The position numbers and the translations under genes were made by a program. Below the pieces are notes generated by a model, which searched no databases, was not told the origin of the DNA, and saw nothing but the letters and a program-made list of their open reading frames with translations. 64,000 nt of DNA, taken from NCBI GenBank assembly GCA_030062745.1, contig CP099840.1, positions 310,001 to 374,000 on the forward strand, read 5' to 3'. Positions 40,821 through 53,530 of the stretch are shown here, piece after piece; the first letter of the stretch is position 1; every line of letters begins with the position of its first letter. Origin of the DNA: Capitulum mitella (Eukaryota; Arthropoda; Thecostraca; Pollicipedomorpha; Pollicipedidae).

Positions 40821-42250
40821 TTAGCGGTTCTCTGTAAACCTTCGCCGGTTCGCGAGGTGTCATGAGAGCCCCCTCTCCTGTTTTCTGAAGACGGCAAAAA
40901 AAATCGAAAAGGCTCAGAGATACGAAGCTTGTGATTCTTTTCATACATCATGTTTGCACCTGGTGTCAGTTCTTAAACATGGGTCACCTCAGTTCATTGA
41001 CCTATGGCAGGTCAAGTGAGACCATGTTCCAAAACATGAAACAAAGGTAACATTTTCTGAAACTGTATCGATTGGCATGAAGCTTGGTAGATTGACAGAA
41101 CATGACAAATGAAATAGTTTTGTTATCTCGATTTTTGGGGGAAATTTTCAGGTCAGTGACCTTGGATCAGCTAAGCTATCAGCATTTTTTGCGTTTGCTT
41201 TTGAGATCGTGGGACTGGTCCGGCGTTTTCAAAGTTTGGGTATACACTCTGGTGCATTTCAGGTCATTTTCACACGTAATTGTTCCCTTTATCCGTGGCC
41301 TAGAGTCAGGTCACGTTTCATGCCCAATTTTTGGACTCGCAGCCGAGTACAATTTTTTGGTTTACGGTCCTGGCATATTTATGATAGTTATATATGCTTC
41401 GAAAGCACTAATATATGATCAGAGGCTATTTGTTAAGAGTAACCCAATGCCATTTGAACCCGGCTTACCTAATTTGACCTTTTGAAAAAGTGCCCATGTT
41501 TTCAGTAGGAACATTCTTTGCCTGGTCACGACCGATAATGACAAAGTCCCACATGCTTTCCTTGTATACAGTTTGTACTGAGCCAACCTTGTTGTTTTTG
41601 ATAGCAAACCTTTGGAACAAAAACAAAAACAAAAACAAAAACCTCTGACGTCGCGAAAAAAGCTTCTTGTCAAATATTAGGCTTCTATATTGTGAATGTC
41701 CCCGCCGCCCGGTATTTGAGTGACTTACGTAACAAAAAAATGCTCTGATTGCACAGATTTCATGATGCAGAAGTGATATCAAATGACCCGATGTCTTAGA
41801 ATTCCATCCTGTACCGCGTCTGGTCAATGATAATGTGGCAGATGATGCGACGGACGTTAGAAACGCCCGACACATAGACGCCAACACTTGGCCTAGGTTG
41901 ACCTTGTTTAATTTTAATATGATAGTTGCAAACTTCATTTTTGTGCCAGACATATTTGGGGTATGCTCCAGCCAAGACACATGCATTCAGAAAAAGAAAC
42001 TCATTGAATAAAACAATTTTTGAATCCATTTTCCGCTTTTCTTGCAATGGTCAAATGTGTTCAAAAGTACTTTTTCCGTCATTTATACCAGGTCTTCGTT
42101 TTATTGTTAAGGCCCTTTTGAGGCACGCAGAACATTGGTCATCAGATTTCTCTGCCAGAAAAGTCAACAGGGTAACTCCACCTAGGACGACCTCTGGTGG
42201 CATTAACATCGGCCTTCTCTGGAAAGTTCCTCTTTTAGTACGCGTACAAT
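40821..42250 (-). repeat. TTAA-type element, family P3, copy 3 (inverted)
   Basis: Matches the reverse complement of 33572-34808 in order: AAACCTTCGCCGGTTCG end at about 40837, GGTCACCTCAGTTCATTGACC, GAAAGCACTAATATATGATCAGAGG (compare CATATATTAGTGCATCCG at 34293), AAAAACCTCTGACGTCGCGAAA (compare TTTCGCGACGCCAAAGGTTTTTA at 34082) and GGACGACCTCTGGTGGC. A (CAAAAA)4-type run at 41612-41642 is an internal expansion. The far end near 42250 is approximate. Confidence 0.6.
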
Positions 42251-43590
42251 ATCATGTAAGGTAGACAAACTTTGATCCCGCATCTGCAGGTCGTGTTTTT
42301 CCTACCACCGCATGATTTTGTCACTGAATCTGAACTAGCGTTGCATCCTGTCGTTTCTGGGCTTCTTAATTTCGTTGTTAAATTGAACTTTTCTTCCAGG
42401 TAGTAGGAAACTTTAACAATACCTCATATATGCGACATTGGAATTGATTTTACCAAGAAGACCCGAAGAACACGTATGATGTTAAGTGAGCATGATGACT
42501 GGGTAAAAATATATTTATCCTCAGTACCGTCTCCATTTTACGTAAGACTTGAAGACGCACTCGGATCTGATGACTTGATATTAGCGCCAGTCAATGTCTT
42601 TGGCCGTCGTGCAATAATAAATAACAATTTTGAAGGTTTCAGCCGATTAGGGCGTCACGTAACGGTTCCGCCCATTGGTAGCGTTACTCAGTTCCCCTGT
42701 GTTCACAATAAGCGGGGTGCGAGACAATGTTTGGAGCGTTCCATCACCTAATCGATGCCATCCATGAATTATTCAATCCCCATTTTCATGCAGGGCTCAT
42801 CGCTTCACGCTTTTCAAAATACGGTGATGGTCTTTGTGAGGGGACGGCAGTCGACAGTCCGCGATACGAGTCTGCGGTGGGGTAAAAATGCCCAAAATGA
42901 GGCGTAGTATTATGCCACTTGGAAAAAATGGGTGTTTCCACTGTTTTCATTATGAACCGATTTTATGTACTGAAATTTCAATGAAAAGAAGCAACAGAAA
43001 ACCATTGAAAAAATATGCCTAACATATTTTGGAAGAATAGATCATTTTGCAACGAAACTCAGATATGCTCTCTATTCCTATTTACACAAAAAAATCTATG
43101 TAGGATTCTTTCACCTTGAAATGGTGCATGTGCATCATTATTTTTTCGTTGCTACCGTTGTGTTTTGACAGAGTGCACCATGCCAGTTCAGTGTCAACAG
43201 GTAGGCCATCAAGCAGTGTAAACGTTATACATCAGTATTAAAGTCCTGGGTGCGAACAATGAATGCGAGGTGTAGCAGAACACCGTCTGTGCATGGCGTG
43301 TTGTGCTCTTTTTAGAAAGCTACCGCGCAGTCAACTTTGGCATAGGCAAAATTTTAAACTCGTGAGACTGGAATTAACCTCGTGCTCGTGTTGGCTGTGC
43401 CATTCCGCAAACATTCGGAAACCATGAAAATTAAGCAGTTTCACTCTAGTGCTCTTCAACTAGGTGGACGACCTCCGACTACATGCTACTTCAGATCCGT
43501 CCTACGTGGGCCATCCGTTACGCCTGACCAAAGCAACAGCAATCAAAGGATCATCTCCGAGTGGCTGCACCATGAGCTGCAGTGCTGATA
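42251..43590. other. Unannotated intergenic sequence
   Basis: Nothing supportable; the open frame 42476-42751 (+) is unrecognised. Confidence 0.35.
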
Positions 43591-43948
43591 ATCCAACATC
43601 CGATCCCCGTGCCGGTGGGCGGCGCCAGGACAGCTCGGTGATCGATGAGGCGGCACCTCGGCCCGCCGCCGGTCCGGTAAGAGGTGGCGGCATCAGGCGT
43701 ACGGCCAGGCGCCGGCCGATACCGCTCTTATTGAATGTCCGCACCGCCAGCCGGCCGGAACATAAACAAAAATATCGCGCCCTGCTGGATTTATTGCGCG
43801 AGCGTGGCCGCCGAGGTGGAAGACGAGTCTCTGGCCGGGTCTGGTCCCCTGCCAGAGGCGCGCTCAGCGGCGGAAATAGGGCGCCCCCAGCTCGGGGCGA
43901 CGACGCTCCAGCCAACAGACTGATTCTGCAACGTCTACCCTGACGTCA
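43591..43948. promoter_or_regulatory. GC-rich islet with forkhead/Hox-like motifs
   Basis: CpG-rich block containing ATAAACAAAAAT at about 43762-43773 (forkhead TAAACA core), TTTATTGCGCG at about 43790 (Abd-B-type TTTAT core) and CTGACGTCACTT at 43940-43951 (CRE). Open frames on both strands are arginine/alanine-rich and show no domain. Confidence 0.3.
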
Positions 43949-44020
43949 CTTGGTGTATAGCGGGCATGAGTAAGCCGTCAGCACCCCAGAACGGGCTGTG
44001 GAGACGCCCCTGGCCGCCAA

Positions 44021-44440
44021 TCGTCCGCCCGGTCATCCCCTGCCGCCTGTTCAGCTCGTCCGCCCGGTCATCCCCTGCCGCCTGTTCAGCTCGTCCGCGC
44101 GGTCATCCCCTGCCGCCTGTTCAGCTCGTCCGCCCGGTCATCCCCTGCCGCCTGTTCAGCTCGTCCGCCCGGTCATCCCCTGCCGCCTGTTCAGCTCGTC
44201 CGCCCGGTCATCCCCTGCCGCCTGTTCAGCTCGTCCGCCCGGTCATCCCCTGCCGCCTGTTCAGCTCGTCCGCCCGGTCATCCCCTGCCGCCTGTTCAGC
44301 TCGTCTGCCCGGTCATCCCCTGCCGCCTGTTCAGCTCGTCCGCCCGGTCATCCCCTGCCGCCTGTTCAGCTCGTCCGCCCGGTCATCTCCTGCCGCCTGT
44401 TCAGCTCGTCCGCCCGGTCATCCCCTGCCGCCTGTTCAGC
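44021..44440 (+). repeat. 35-bp minisatellite, 12 units
   Basis: Twelve head-to-tail units containing CCCGGTCATCCCCTGCCGCC and TGTTCAGCTCGTCCG, nearly identical (single changes in units 3, 9 and 12). 35 is not a multiple of three and no unit carries a stop in the frames used, so two long open frames (43966-44484 and 43998-44495) spell the same permuted 35-residue repeat. They have no coding support. Confidence 0.97.
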
Positions 44441-46225
44441 CGGGGAGCGCGGGACGGACGCAGGCCGAATTTATGCGCCGATGACAAGTTATTGACGTCT
44501 TCGGCGACTGTTCTGCTTGGTCGGCGTTTCGTCGTGATGCGTTTAGAGAGATTCAGCGCAGTTTTACGTCCTGGCTGGTGCTCTGCATCGAGTTTGGTCG
44601 ACGTCCCTTTGTGTTTGGTTGGATGAGAACGAAATGAATCATACAAGATGGAATATTTTTGGGAGGGGAAAATGTCTGCCGGTGGACGTTTTTTCTTGCA
44701 TATTCTCTGCATGACATTTTGTGTTCAGTTTGAAAACAACGGCCCGATCAGTTCAATATCCAGTTTCCTCCCGAGTGCTTGACTGGCATCATTTTTACTA
44801 AAAACGAATTTGAAGTCACGTGCTGTTTTTATTACGTTTGTGTTTGAGCACATCTCCAAGAACCTAGACCGTGAAGCTTTTTCAAAGCCAAATATTACAC
44901 ATCCGCGCGAAATCCTACCTTGAAAAATCATCTGTTTCTGTGTGAGTGCGAGCCGGCGGCGACAGCGGGCCCAACGTCGTCCGCAACGCGCACCCACTTT
45001 GTCATCGAGGACACACGGCTTCCCTTGAGACCAGCCCTGGCCAGACGTCTCCTACAGACCGGGTAGACCACCGGTAGAGCGGATTAAGAGCAGACAGCCA
45101 TCGAACGCCTCCACCGAGTGGAAATTTTCTGCAGTTTCTACAGAAAACCAAATGGCAGGCACAACAGCATATTAAACCGTTTGTGGTGTACGTTAATATT
45201 AGGAAATCAAAGGAAAACAACGCAATAATTGCACTAAATACTACAATACTACGGGTGGCAAGGGGCGGTTTCTGCAGTCTGACTGAACATTACTCCGATT
45301 AGTGACAAACTGTAGACTATGGAACAACGTGTCGACTACGGTACAAACGTCAGCCCAAGAAAAAGTCGCAGCTTGCCGTCTCTCCGGCATGTTCGGGCGG
45401 TTCCGCGGCGACCGCAGAGGTCCGGCTCGTCCTTCGCTCTGCCTTGTCAACGTGCGCGGCGGCGGCGGCGGTGGTCGGCCGTGGACCGTCACTTCTCCGT
45501 GACGTGTGCAATCTCCGGAGGTCTCGGATGTACGACTCAGGCGGAAGGATTGTGTAATGGGGCCTTAGATTAGCTCCCGTCTGGGTTTCTGGCTTTGCCG
45601 GCAGCCGCTTTGAACGGAAAGTCGATCCAGCTTTCCAGCCGGTTCTGAGGTGAAAACCATGACGTTCTCACTTATGTCTGCAGGCATTTGGTGAGGAATG
45701 CATGGATGGCTTGGGGGATTAAGCCACCGGTCATTATCGGTGACAAAAGGACATACCTAGGCTGTTCTTTCCCATCTGCACGAATTATGAGGATGCGACA
45801 ACTAAATACAAAACGCTGTAAACATTAAGAGATGTCTCTGAGAAAAACAATTCCAAAGTGTAAAACAACAGATGACGCAGCCATTAAAGAAAACCATGAG
45901 GGTTTTCAAACAAGTACACATGTCGTGAAATTCCAGCATTTCTAAGCAGCTGAGCAGCTTAGCATTGCTAGAAGTTTTGTAAGGGACATGCAGCCATGGA
46001 GATACTGTGATAAGTACATTCAAGAAGGCTGTAAGCCATCGTAAACACCCACTGGAACTTAGAATTCATGCACGCCTACCGATCTGCTATTGACATTTGA
46101 TCAATCAATGGCCACCAGCTATGTAAGCACCTGTCGATTAATCAAGGCATGTTCCAAGTTAACGACTAACAGCGCCGATCCAAACAGGTCACCGTTAAAG
46201 AAGGTCGCGATCAATGAAAGCCCCG
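44441..46225. other. Intergenic sequence with GC-rich patches
   Basis: CpG-rich patches at about 44930-45110 and 45350-45500. The (GCG)-type runs at 45450-45475 produce glycine/arginine open frames on both strands without a recognisable family. Confidence 0.3.
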
Positions 46226-46625
46226 CCCATGTCACACCCTTGCAAAGACTTCCAGCGCCCTCATGACTTTACCATTAGGTGCGCGATATTTCACTGAGGC
46301 GCCGCACTTGACTGAGTGCGGCCTCTGAAGCTGGCAGCTGGCGGCTGCAGCAGCTGGCGGAGCCGGTCGTTCGTACCGGGTCCGCTGAAATATCGGCGCC
46401 GGCCGAACCGATGGTGCATTAGGCGGCCGACGCCAACTCGGCCCCGGCGATGGAATTAAATCGATGTGCCGTCGGCCTTCTGCCTGAAACAAAGAGTGGC
46501 GGATCCGATACTGGTGTTGACCTGAACGATTGCGGTCATTTACCACAGTTTCCCAGCTTCCTGACCTTCGTGACTCGCTCATGGTGTCGTCGGATCCCCG
46601 GGCGGAGACAGCCTCCAAGGTTTTC
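46226..46625. other. GC-rich islet
   Basis: Contains CAGCTGGCGGCTGCAGCAGCTGG and the palindromic-looking CACTTGACTGAGTGCGG. The 128-codon - strand frame (46232-46618) lacks any recognised domain. Regulatory function is only a guess. Confidence 0.25.
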
Positions 46626-47577
46626 TCAGAATCTTGGCCACAGATGTCAGAAGCTTATAACGTCTCTCGTATAGTTACGACTTCTTTTCAGGTTCTGAAA
46701 ACTTGGCTAGTAGTTTTCCGTGCTACAGAAGCAGGATCTTAAATAATTCCTTCAAGCCGTCACGTCGCATATACATCCCGCATTGGTAATGCATACCCTT
46801 TTCCATAGCGGAAGTGTTAAAATTAGAATCATAAAAACGTTCTCCGGTAACCATTTGTCATTATAGCAGCCTAAAACGGCTAGCGATGGACCAACACACG
46901 TGTTTAATAGGCCTTCCTGGCAAAAATATATTTTTTATGTCCAATGGCCATGCATATTTTATTCTTATTGGCAAATAAATCCCCTTGAAATGTTCTCCGC
47001 GTTTTCATGGCGTCAGCTGCTTCACAAGCTACACAATATTTTACGCGCAGTAATAGTAACATGGGGTTGCAAAGACGTCAGACTGATAATTTTGTAAAAT
47101 TCGAAACTATCGACATGACGATATGTGCAAAGGCAAAGCAGGATCATGGCCGTATATCCCTGCTGACCTGGTCACTTGGTGTCGCCGCTGCCTACATGGT
47201 TTCCCTGGCTACACCTGACCGCCAGAAAATACCGAGCAATGCCGAGAACTCTGTCGTGCCTGGCCTTCAAATGTGAGTTTTATGCATGCAGTACGCCATC
47301 ACCATCCTTTTCTCATCCGCAATGGCAGACATTTGAAGAGAGGGAGACGATTCCGCATAACCACATCCCTGGCGTGACCCCTAATGCCATAGAGAACCTG
47401 CGTGCCAGCACGGCTGGCCGGTCCATGCAGCTGTTCTGCCGCCCGACAACCTCGGCACTGCACCACATATAGCAACAGCGTTACGGACTAATGGCCGAGA
47501 CGAAGGTGGGTCAGCCTGCTGCGGCGCTCTTCCCGGCAGCGTCTCTTAAACCGAGCGAAAGTGCTCTCTCTCTCTCT
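46626..47577. other. Unannotated intergenic sequence
   Basis: Two overlapping + frames at 47007-47472 have no support from splice sites or families. Confidence 0.35.
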
Positions 47578-47588
47578 CTGTCTATCTG

Positions 47589-47634
<46 letters not shown>

Positions 47635-47706
47635 CATCTACCTACCTACCTACCGATCTATCTATCTATCTATCTATCTATATATCTATCCATTTATTTA
47701 TCTATC
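47578..47706. repeat. (TCTA)n microsatellite, interrupted
   Basis: (CTAT)n tetramers with CCTA and CCAT interruptions, preceded by a short (CT)n. Confidence 0.97.
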
Positions 47707-48204
47707 CATCCTTCTTTTTGTGCTTTGATAACATTTTGAATTTCATTTGTTTATGCGGTCCGGTTCGAGCAGCGTTTGCGAAGCTTACTTGCGTTCAGCA
47801 TCGGTTCCTTGTGTTACGTGTCGGAAAACTCGTACGTCCAACCAGCATCTCTAGGTTTGTTGATCATTCAAGTAAGATATGCTCGTTTTCCCCTTCCCAA
47901 CATTTTTTTTTCAGGCGTGATCGATCATCCACCGTGTTCACTGGGGGAACTACATCCAGGTAATTGCATCCTGTCCCGACAGTGTCAGTCCTGTTTGACA
48001 AAAGTTTGGTTGCTCGCCCCAGCTAGACGGATAAGTTACAGGCGAGTGGAAAAGTAACAGCAATTTGACCACTAATTGCGCGTTTGTACCTTTGAAGTAC
48101 CCCGCGCTGCTGTCGTCTTTCTTTAATCAGAACCGGCTACATAGCCAAAGAGGGTTGCGGCGAATGCCAGTTGAGGACCTCGCCGACTGTGCCCGCATTT
48201 CATT
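47707..48204. other. Unannotated intergenic sequence
   Basis: Nothing supportable. Confidence 0.35.
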
Positions 48205-48810
48205 GATAGTCGCCAGAGGGGTCGGCAGTAGCTCCCTCTGCCGGAGGTCACCTGAGAGGAGTCAGCAGTGTCTCCCTCTGTTGGAGGTCGCCAGAGGGGT
48301 TGGCAGTGACTCCCTCTGTTTGAGGTCACCGACCTCTGTTTGAGGTCACCAGAGAGGCCAGCAGCGATTCGCCCCGTCGGAAGTCTCCAGAGGGGTCAGC
48401 AGTGATCCCCTCTGTCGGAGGTCATCAGAGGGGTCAGGAATGACTCCCTTTGTCGGAGGTCACCAGAGGGGTCAGCAGTGACTCCTCTTCCGGAGGCCAC
48501 CAGAGAGGTCAGCAGTTACTCCCTTTGTCAGAGGTCATCAGGGGGGTCAGCAGTGACTACCATCGGAGGTCGCCAGAGGGGCCAATGAGACGCCCTCTGT
48601 CGGAGACCTTCAGAGGGGGACGCCATGTGTCGGCGGCCGTCAGAGAGAGAGAGAGAGAGAGAGAGAGACCCTGCGTAAGGGTCGTCAGAAAACGACACTC
48701 AGTGTCGCGGGTCGTCAGAAAGGGTGGCCCGGTGCCAGGAGGTGTCAGAGAGTGACGCCCTCCGTCGGAGGTTGTCAGAGAGGGACGCTCTCCGCCGGAG
48801 GTCGTCAGAC
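48205..48810 (+). repeat. About 38-bp minisatellite with (GA)n core
   Basis: Roughly ten degenerate units with CGGAGGTCATCAGAGGGGTC, then AGCAGTGACTCCCT, from 48205 to about 48600. A (GA)n run lies at about 48643-48669. A variant with GTCGTCAGAAAGG / GGTTGTCAGAGAGGGACGC units runs on to about 48810. Open frames here are repeat-derived. Confidence 0.9.
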
Positions 48811-49355
48811 AGGTCCGCACGGGCGCCTCGCCTCGCCTGACATCGATGCCGCCCGCTGACACCTGAGACGGCCGGAAAGCCTGCGATGGCTCGTTTGACG
48901 TCATCAGGTGTCCCAGGCGGCTCGGTCGCTCCCGAACTAGCCGCCGCGTCGTCGTCTGACGTCCAGCGAGTAGCGGCTAAGTGACGCCCTGGCCGCCTGC
49001 TGTGTGAAGTCCGCCGCCTGCCGCTCCTTACGTCTATAACCGGCCGCTGAAGCTGACTGTGAACTGGGCCCCTTGCGGCTGTCAGTTTCGCATCGCAGCG
49101 TGCTCTTCTTAAACTCAGCACGGGGTCCGAGCAGATAAATGGAGTAGATGCGAAATAGAAAGAAGAAAGCAAATGCACACTACGCTGGCAACCAAACAAA
49201 GCCGTATTCGTTCTGAAACCATTGTCATTCATCCCGACACTTCTCAGTGTTGTTATCTGTTAAACATCTGTTTGCCAACATGTGGAACAAGCCGGCATAG
49301 CGCAACCACCACTGCACCGTCCGTTTTTGCCGTCCCTGTATCACCGCCAGTGTAA
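48811..49355. other. Unannotated intergenic sequence
   Basis: CpG-rich to about 49080, then ordinary; nothing supportable. Confidence 0.35.
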
Positions 49356-49359
49356 TTAA

Positions 49360-50563
49360 CCCGTGCACAACCGTCGGTCCGTTTCGAACATGGGCGACTG
49401 GGGGGGGGGGGCAGTTGGCTGCCCCCGCTAACTCACCAACGGTTGGTCGCACGATAAAAATAAGCACACCGTTGGAAAGCATGTCACAGGTAGAGCTCGA
49501 AACTGGTCTCATTTTTAGTTTTAGATGATATGTAAGCAATTTACGCCCTATATATGTTTTCTCATAGCCGACCGCATGAGACCAATAAATAAATGAGACT
49601 CAATCTCAAGGGCTGTGACTAACAACGCATAGGTAAAGGCACCAGCGCACAAGTAAAGGTCCGCGGATGCCAATACACGTCTAATTTTCCCAGATTTGCT
49701 CAATATATACGTTGAGAACGAAACGTTGAGTTAAAGACACGGCAATTCTCCCACCAGCTGTCGGTGTGCGCCGCTGCCGTATGCGGTACCAAATTGACGG
49801 GAACTAATTTTAGCGTTCCTTTATTTTCACGATTTTATTGATCTTTGTGGTTTTTGTGATGGTTTTTCATGCTTAAATTTTGGAAAAACTGATTAGTTAC
49901 CAATCTAGAAAATTGGCGGAGCTTTATTCGTGAGAGCCTGTTTATTTGCAAAATATGCTATTTTTTCAAATTTTTTGAGGTTCTTGGTATTACTTGCATC
50001 TGTGGAAGCTAGTTCTGCCATTTTCTACCCATTCTGAGTAATTCATCGTCGATTTTGACGGTGGTACATTTTGGTTCACTACCATTCGTGACCTGACCTC
50101 AGGTCAATAGCTGGAAGTCATTGATACTTTGCCCAATGACGGTAACTAGATGTCTGCTTCACTCCACACTAACAAATGTTATAAAATATACCGTCAATTT
50201 CCGAAAAAAACGACGTGTCTTAAAAATGGCTTGACCTTAGGTCAATGACCCGAAAAATTCTGAAAAATCTGAGATAGCAGATTTGTGGCATCTATCAGGA
50301 TCACTAATCCCTGAAAGTATTATTGAGATATCTTTTTTTGCGAAAAAGTTACAGGGCGCTAAACTTTTTTGGACATAGGTCCGTTTGCCCTGACTTAGGT
50401 CAGGCACCGGACCTGACCTGAGGTCAACATTTTGACACGAGATGTAAAATTAATGAAGCAAAAGGTACACCAAGTTTCGTGACTCTGTGATTGTTGGTTT
50501 TCTCGCAGTCTCAGAAAAACCTCAGGGGGGCGGCCAATTGCCCCCCGCCCAGTCGGGAACGGG
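49360..50563 (+). repeat. TTAA-flanked element, family P1, copy 2
   Basis: Left TTAA at 49356-49359 followed by CCCGTGCACAACC; right end CCCGCCCAGTCGGGAACGGG followed by TTAA at 50564-50567. Subterminal GGGGGGCAGTTGGCTGCCCCC (left) and GGGGGGCGGCCAATTGCCCCCC (right) are inverted relative to each other. The interior matches 7595-8797. The right terminus and flank are duplicated at 50568-50633. Confidence 0.8.
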
Positions 50564-50645
50564 TTAATGCATTGTCAATGCATAATGTAATGCATCACGT
50601 ACTTCGTTCCCCGCCCAGTCGGGAACGGGTTAATGCATTGTCAAC
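50564..50645 (+). repeat. 66-bp tandem duplication of the P1 right terminus and flank
   Basis: The block CCCGCCCAGTCGGGAACGGG-TTAATGCATTGTCAA occurs twice, the two TTAA sites lying at 50564-50567 and 50630-50633. The duplication therefore includes the element end, the TTAA and host sequence beyond it. Confidence 0.85.
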
Positions 50646-52369
50646 AAACCGAGAGGCATTTTCCTTCAATCCATTTTTAACCAAAAGAACTTTAAACCAA
50701 GAGGAGACCTAAGCCCTTTCCAACATTACCTTTCATATAAATGAACTTAATGTATCAATAAGCCTTACGAAGGCCTTCGCAATCTCCCTAACCAAATACG
50801 AGGCGTCCGATGATCACTTGCCCCAGCAAACGAACGAAAAAAGCAATCGTCGTTTGAGCTAACACGTACAAATGAGCCTAGTACTAATTATCTTTGTCAT
50901 GCTAGTTGTGATCTAATTATCTCCGTCCAACGCTAATTGTCTTTGTCATGTTAGTTGTTTAAACTTAATATAGGGTGTAATGGCCTGAGTCATATGGTGT
51001 TCGTCGTTAATGGCTTAGAATTACTGCTTAAATGAAACGTATGTAAGCACGATGCGTTACGGTTGAAAATGACTACAGCGATGCCGGTATAGATGTTACC
51101 TAAACATCTGTGCATTTTCGATTCACGTGAAAGGAAGTCCCTTCGTCTCTTTCCAGGTCTGTTTCATTGCTTGCATTTTCATGGTGGTGGTGGTGGGCCA
51201 ATTAGTGGCGGTAGATCGCACCAGTCACATCCCTAGTTTGGGTGCGTCATCTGAACAACCCACCATGATCTCAGTATCTGGGTGTTTGCTACTGGTCCTG
51301 TTACAACGTTGCCACGTACCCTGTCCTCAATTCTTCTTTTCCGCCACTGGCGGGCTTCAGGCTCTGAGGTAAACGGACAGATGCCTCAGCTTTTCTGACC
51401 GTTGTTTATAGATCAGACCGGTTCAGGTGGAAGCAAAGGCGCATGCAGGAAGGATTTGGCAGGACAGGATCTAGCAGGCCACGCTCTGGGTAACGGTTGT
51501 TTGGTGTTAGCTTTCGTTTCTAAAAGCCTGGTAAGCAGCCCAACATTTGTTGAGATTCCAATTTTGTGGGTATTTTCTCTGCACTGTGTTCGTTTTAATA
51601 TTTTTATTTTTTTTCTATGATATATTTCAAACTGAAAACATGGTTCGACAACAAGGCTCAAGAACTTGAGTCAGGCGCTGGCGTTAGTTTATGGACATGG
51701 ACCTTGTCAGTACGTACTTACCACAACCATTCATCAGTGCCATTTCACCCATTTCGCATTCTTTAATCACTTCTAATCTCGTTAAACCCTCAAGGAATAA
51801 AACTTTCGTTTCTCGCCACTGCCTGGGTAAAGTAAGATTGAACATAAAGATATCTAAGCGAGAAGAAAAAAGTTCATTACCCGACATATGCCACCTTATC
51901 TGCACCAAAACTTGGATTTAACACACTAGTGGATTCATGAAGGTCTTTGGGCTCTTCGTCTGATGTTTATATTGAGCAACGGACAAATAAGGGAAAACAT
52001 TTTAACATATATTATCTCCCAAGATGAAATGAAGCTCATATTAGGTTACGACCTTAGCATATTTATTCATTACGGGTCAGTCGGCCGTCATGCGTTTCAC
52101 GAGTAATGGTGGATTGTATTTTGATAGGATCGGCAAATCTCACCGTTTTTATTTCCTTTAACCCTAAGGACACATCACATTTGGATGTTGATCGTTGTGT
52201 GAAATCGATTACAACAGTATTTCCCATCATTGACGGTGCCTGGAGCATATTCGATATGGCGCCCGAATTTCAAACCGTTCGCATCCAATCGGCCATCCGA
52301 GTCGGATCTGAAAAGGCTGCCACATATCTTAATTAAATTCGATGTGATCTCCCGGTAATTTCCTATTCG
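50646..52369. other. Unannotated intergenic sequence
   Basis: No supportable gene. The open frame 51127-51372 (+) begins with a hydrophobic run resembling a signal peptide, but has no recognised family and no splice partners. Confidence 0.35.
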
Positions 52370-53530
52370 GCGACAGCTTTTGCCAGCCGCCGGCTGCGGC
52401 GGATGGAGGCGCTGAAGCGACAAAGTCGGCCCAGTCGAGAGGAACGAATCTCAGGGTGACCTTTCGAGACGCCCTAAAGTAAAATGATCCACGAAACGGC
52501 ATGCACCCTCCAATGAATGTGACATCCATCCATCACGGCGAGCGCCAGCTGCAAGGTGGCCTCAGAGATACTAGACTGCCTGCTGGGAACGAGGCACAAC
52601 ACGATTGCGAAGATCTTCTCAGTGGTGCTAGGTTCACCACTGGGGCTTCATTTCAGCAACGTGCACACCCAGGCATTAATATGCGGTAATCCACCGAGCC
52701 ACTCCCTGGAGGTCGACTTGCATTAAAGTCCGACGTCCGACGTTAATCTGATCTTTGGCCCTTGCCCTCATCGCCGTCACCCTCGTCGCCGCCGCCTTTG
52801 ATCCTGATTCCTCCATTTGTGGCGCCAGAACGCCCTGGTGCGGGCCGACCGTCTGTGCGGGGGATCGCGTGTCGGCTGTTTCGTCGGCGGCGGCCGCAAA
52901 CAATAACGGTCAGTCAACCCGCCGCCCCGGGGGAGAGGAGTCGCCGAACGGACAGACGCCTCGACAAACGGACGGTCGCCTACAAATGGGGATTAAGTCC
53001 GGATTGCCTCGCCACCTGAAAGGAAGCTGTCAACATTGTGATGTGTGCGTCCGCGCCAGCTTTAGCGGAGATTATCTAAAAGCCAAAACCCGCATTTCCG
53101 TTGGAAGCTTCTTGTCATTTCGTGACCACCGCGAGCCAAAATGCTTTGAACTATGCAGTCAAGTGGAGAACTAAATTCATCGTATGCCCCGTGGCGGCAG
53201 TCAATGGAACTCGTCTGTGTCGTCGGGGAGCGGACGGGAGTCCTGTGGCTGGTGGCCGGCGGTCTGCTGACCGGACCGCCACAGTCCCGCAGCGAGACGC
53301 CACCACCAGGCCATGGTGTGACGCGTCCAGTTCGGCCAAAGGCTGCCATCTGCGACACCGACCGCGACCCGAGACCACTGGCCAGCGGCCGCTCAATAGC
53401 AGCAAACATCGGCCGGAAACTGGCCGTGAGCAGCCGGCTTACCCGCCGAAGGTGGTCCCCGGCCCCGGCTTCCAGCGCAACAATGACAATGTTTGCAGAC
53501 ATTTATCAAACTGCAGTCGTTTGGTAAGTG
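52370..53530. other. Broad GC-rich region, unmodelled
   Basis: About 1.1 kb of CpG-rich sequence with overlapping open frames on both strands (up to 160 codons), as expected for GC-rich DNA. The + frame from about 52755 starts with a hydrophobic stretch (LALALIAVTLVAAAFD) but uses TTG, with no ATG or acceptor that I can defend. It could be a promoter or exon region of an unmodelled gene. Confidence 0.3.

Noticed and set aside
43966-44495. 172- and 165-codon open frames
   Set aside because: Both are produced by the 35-bp minisatellite and repeat one permuted peptide; no start context or splice support.
37660-48810. CRISPR-like look of the direct-repeat arrays
   Set aside because: Repeats are contiguous with no unique spacers, the host is eukaryotic, and no cas genes are present; these are minisatellites.
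52755-53174. 139-codon frame with a signal-peptide-like start
   Set aside because: It begins at TTG, not ATG, has no acceptor that I can defend, and overlaps equally long frames on the opposite strand, as expected for GC-rich DNA.
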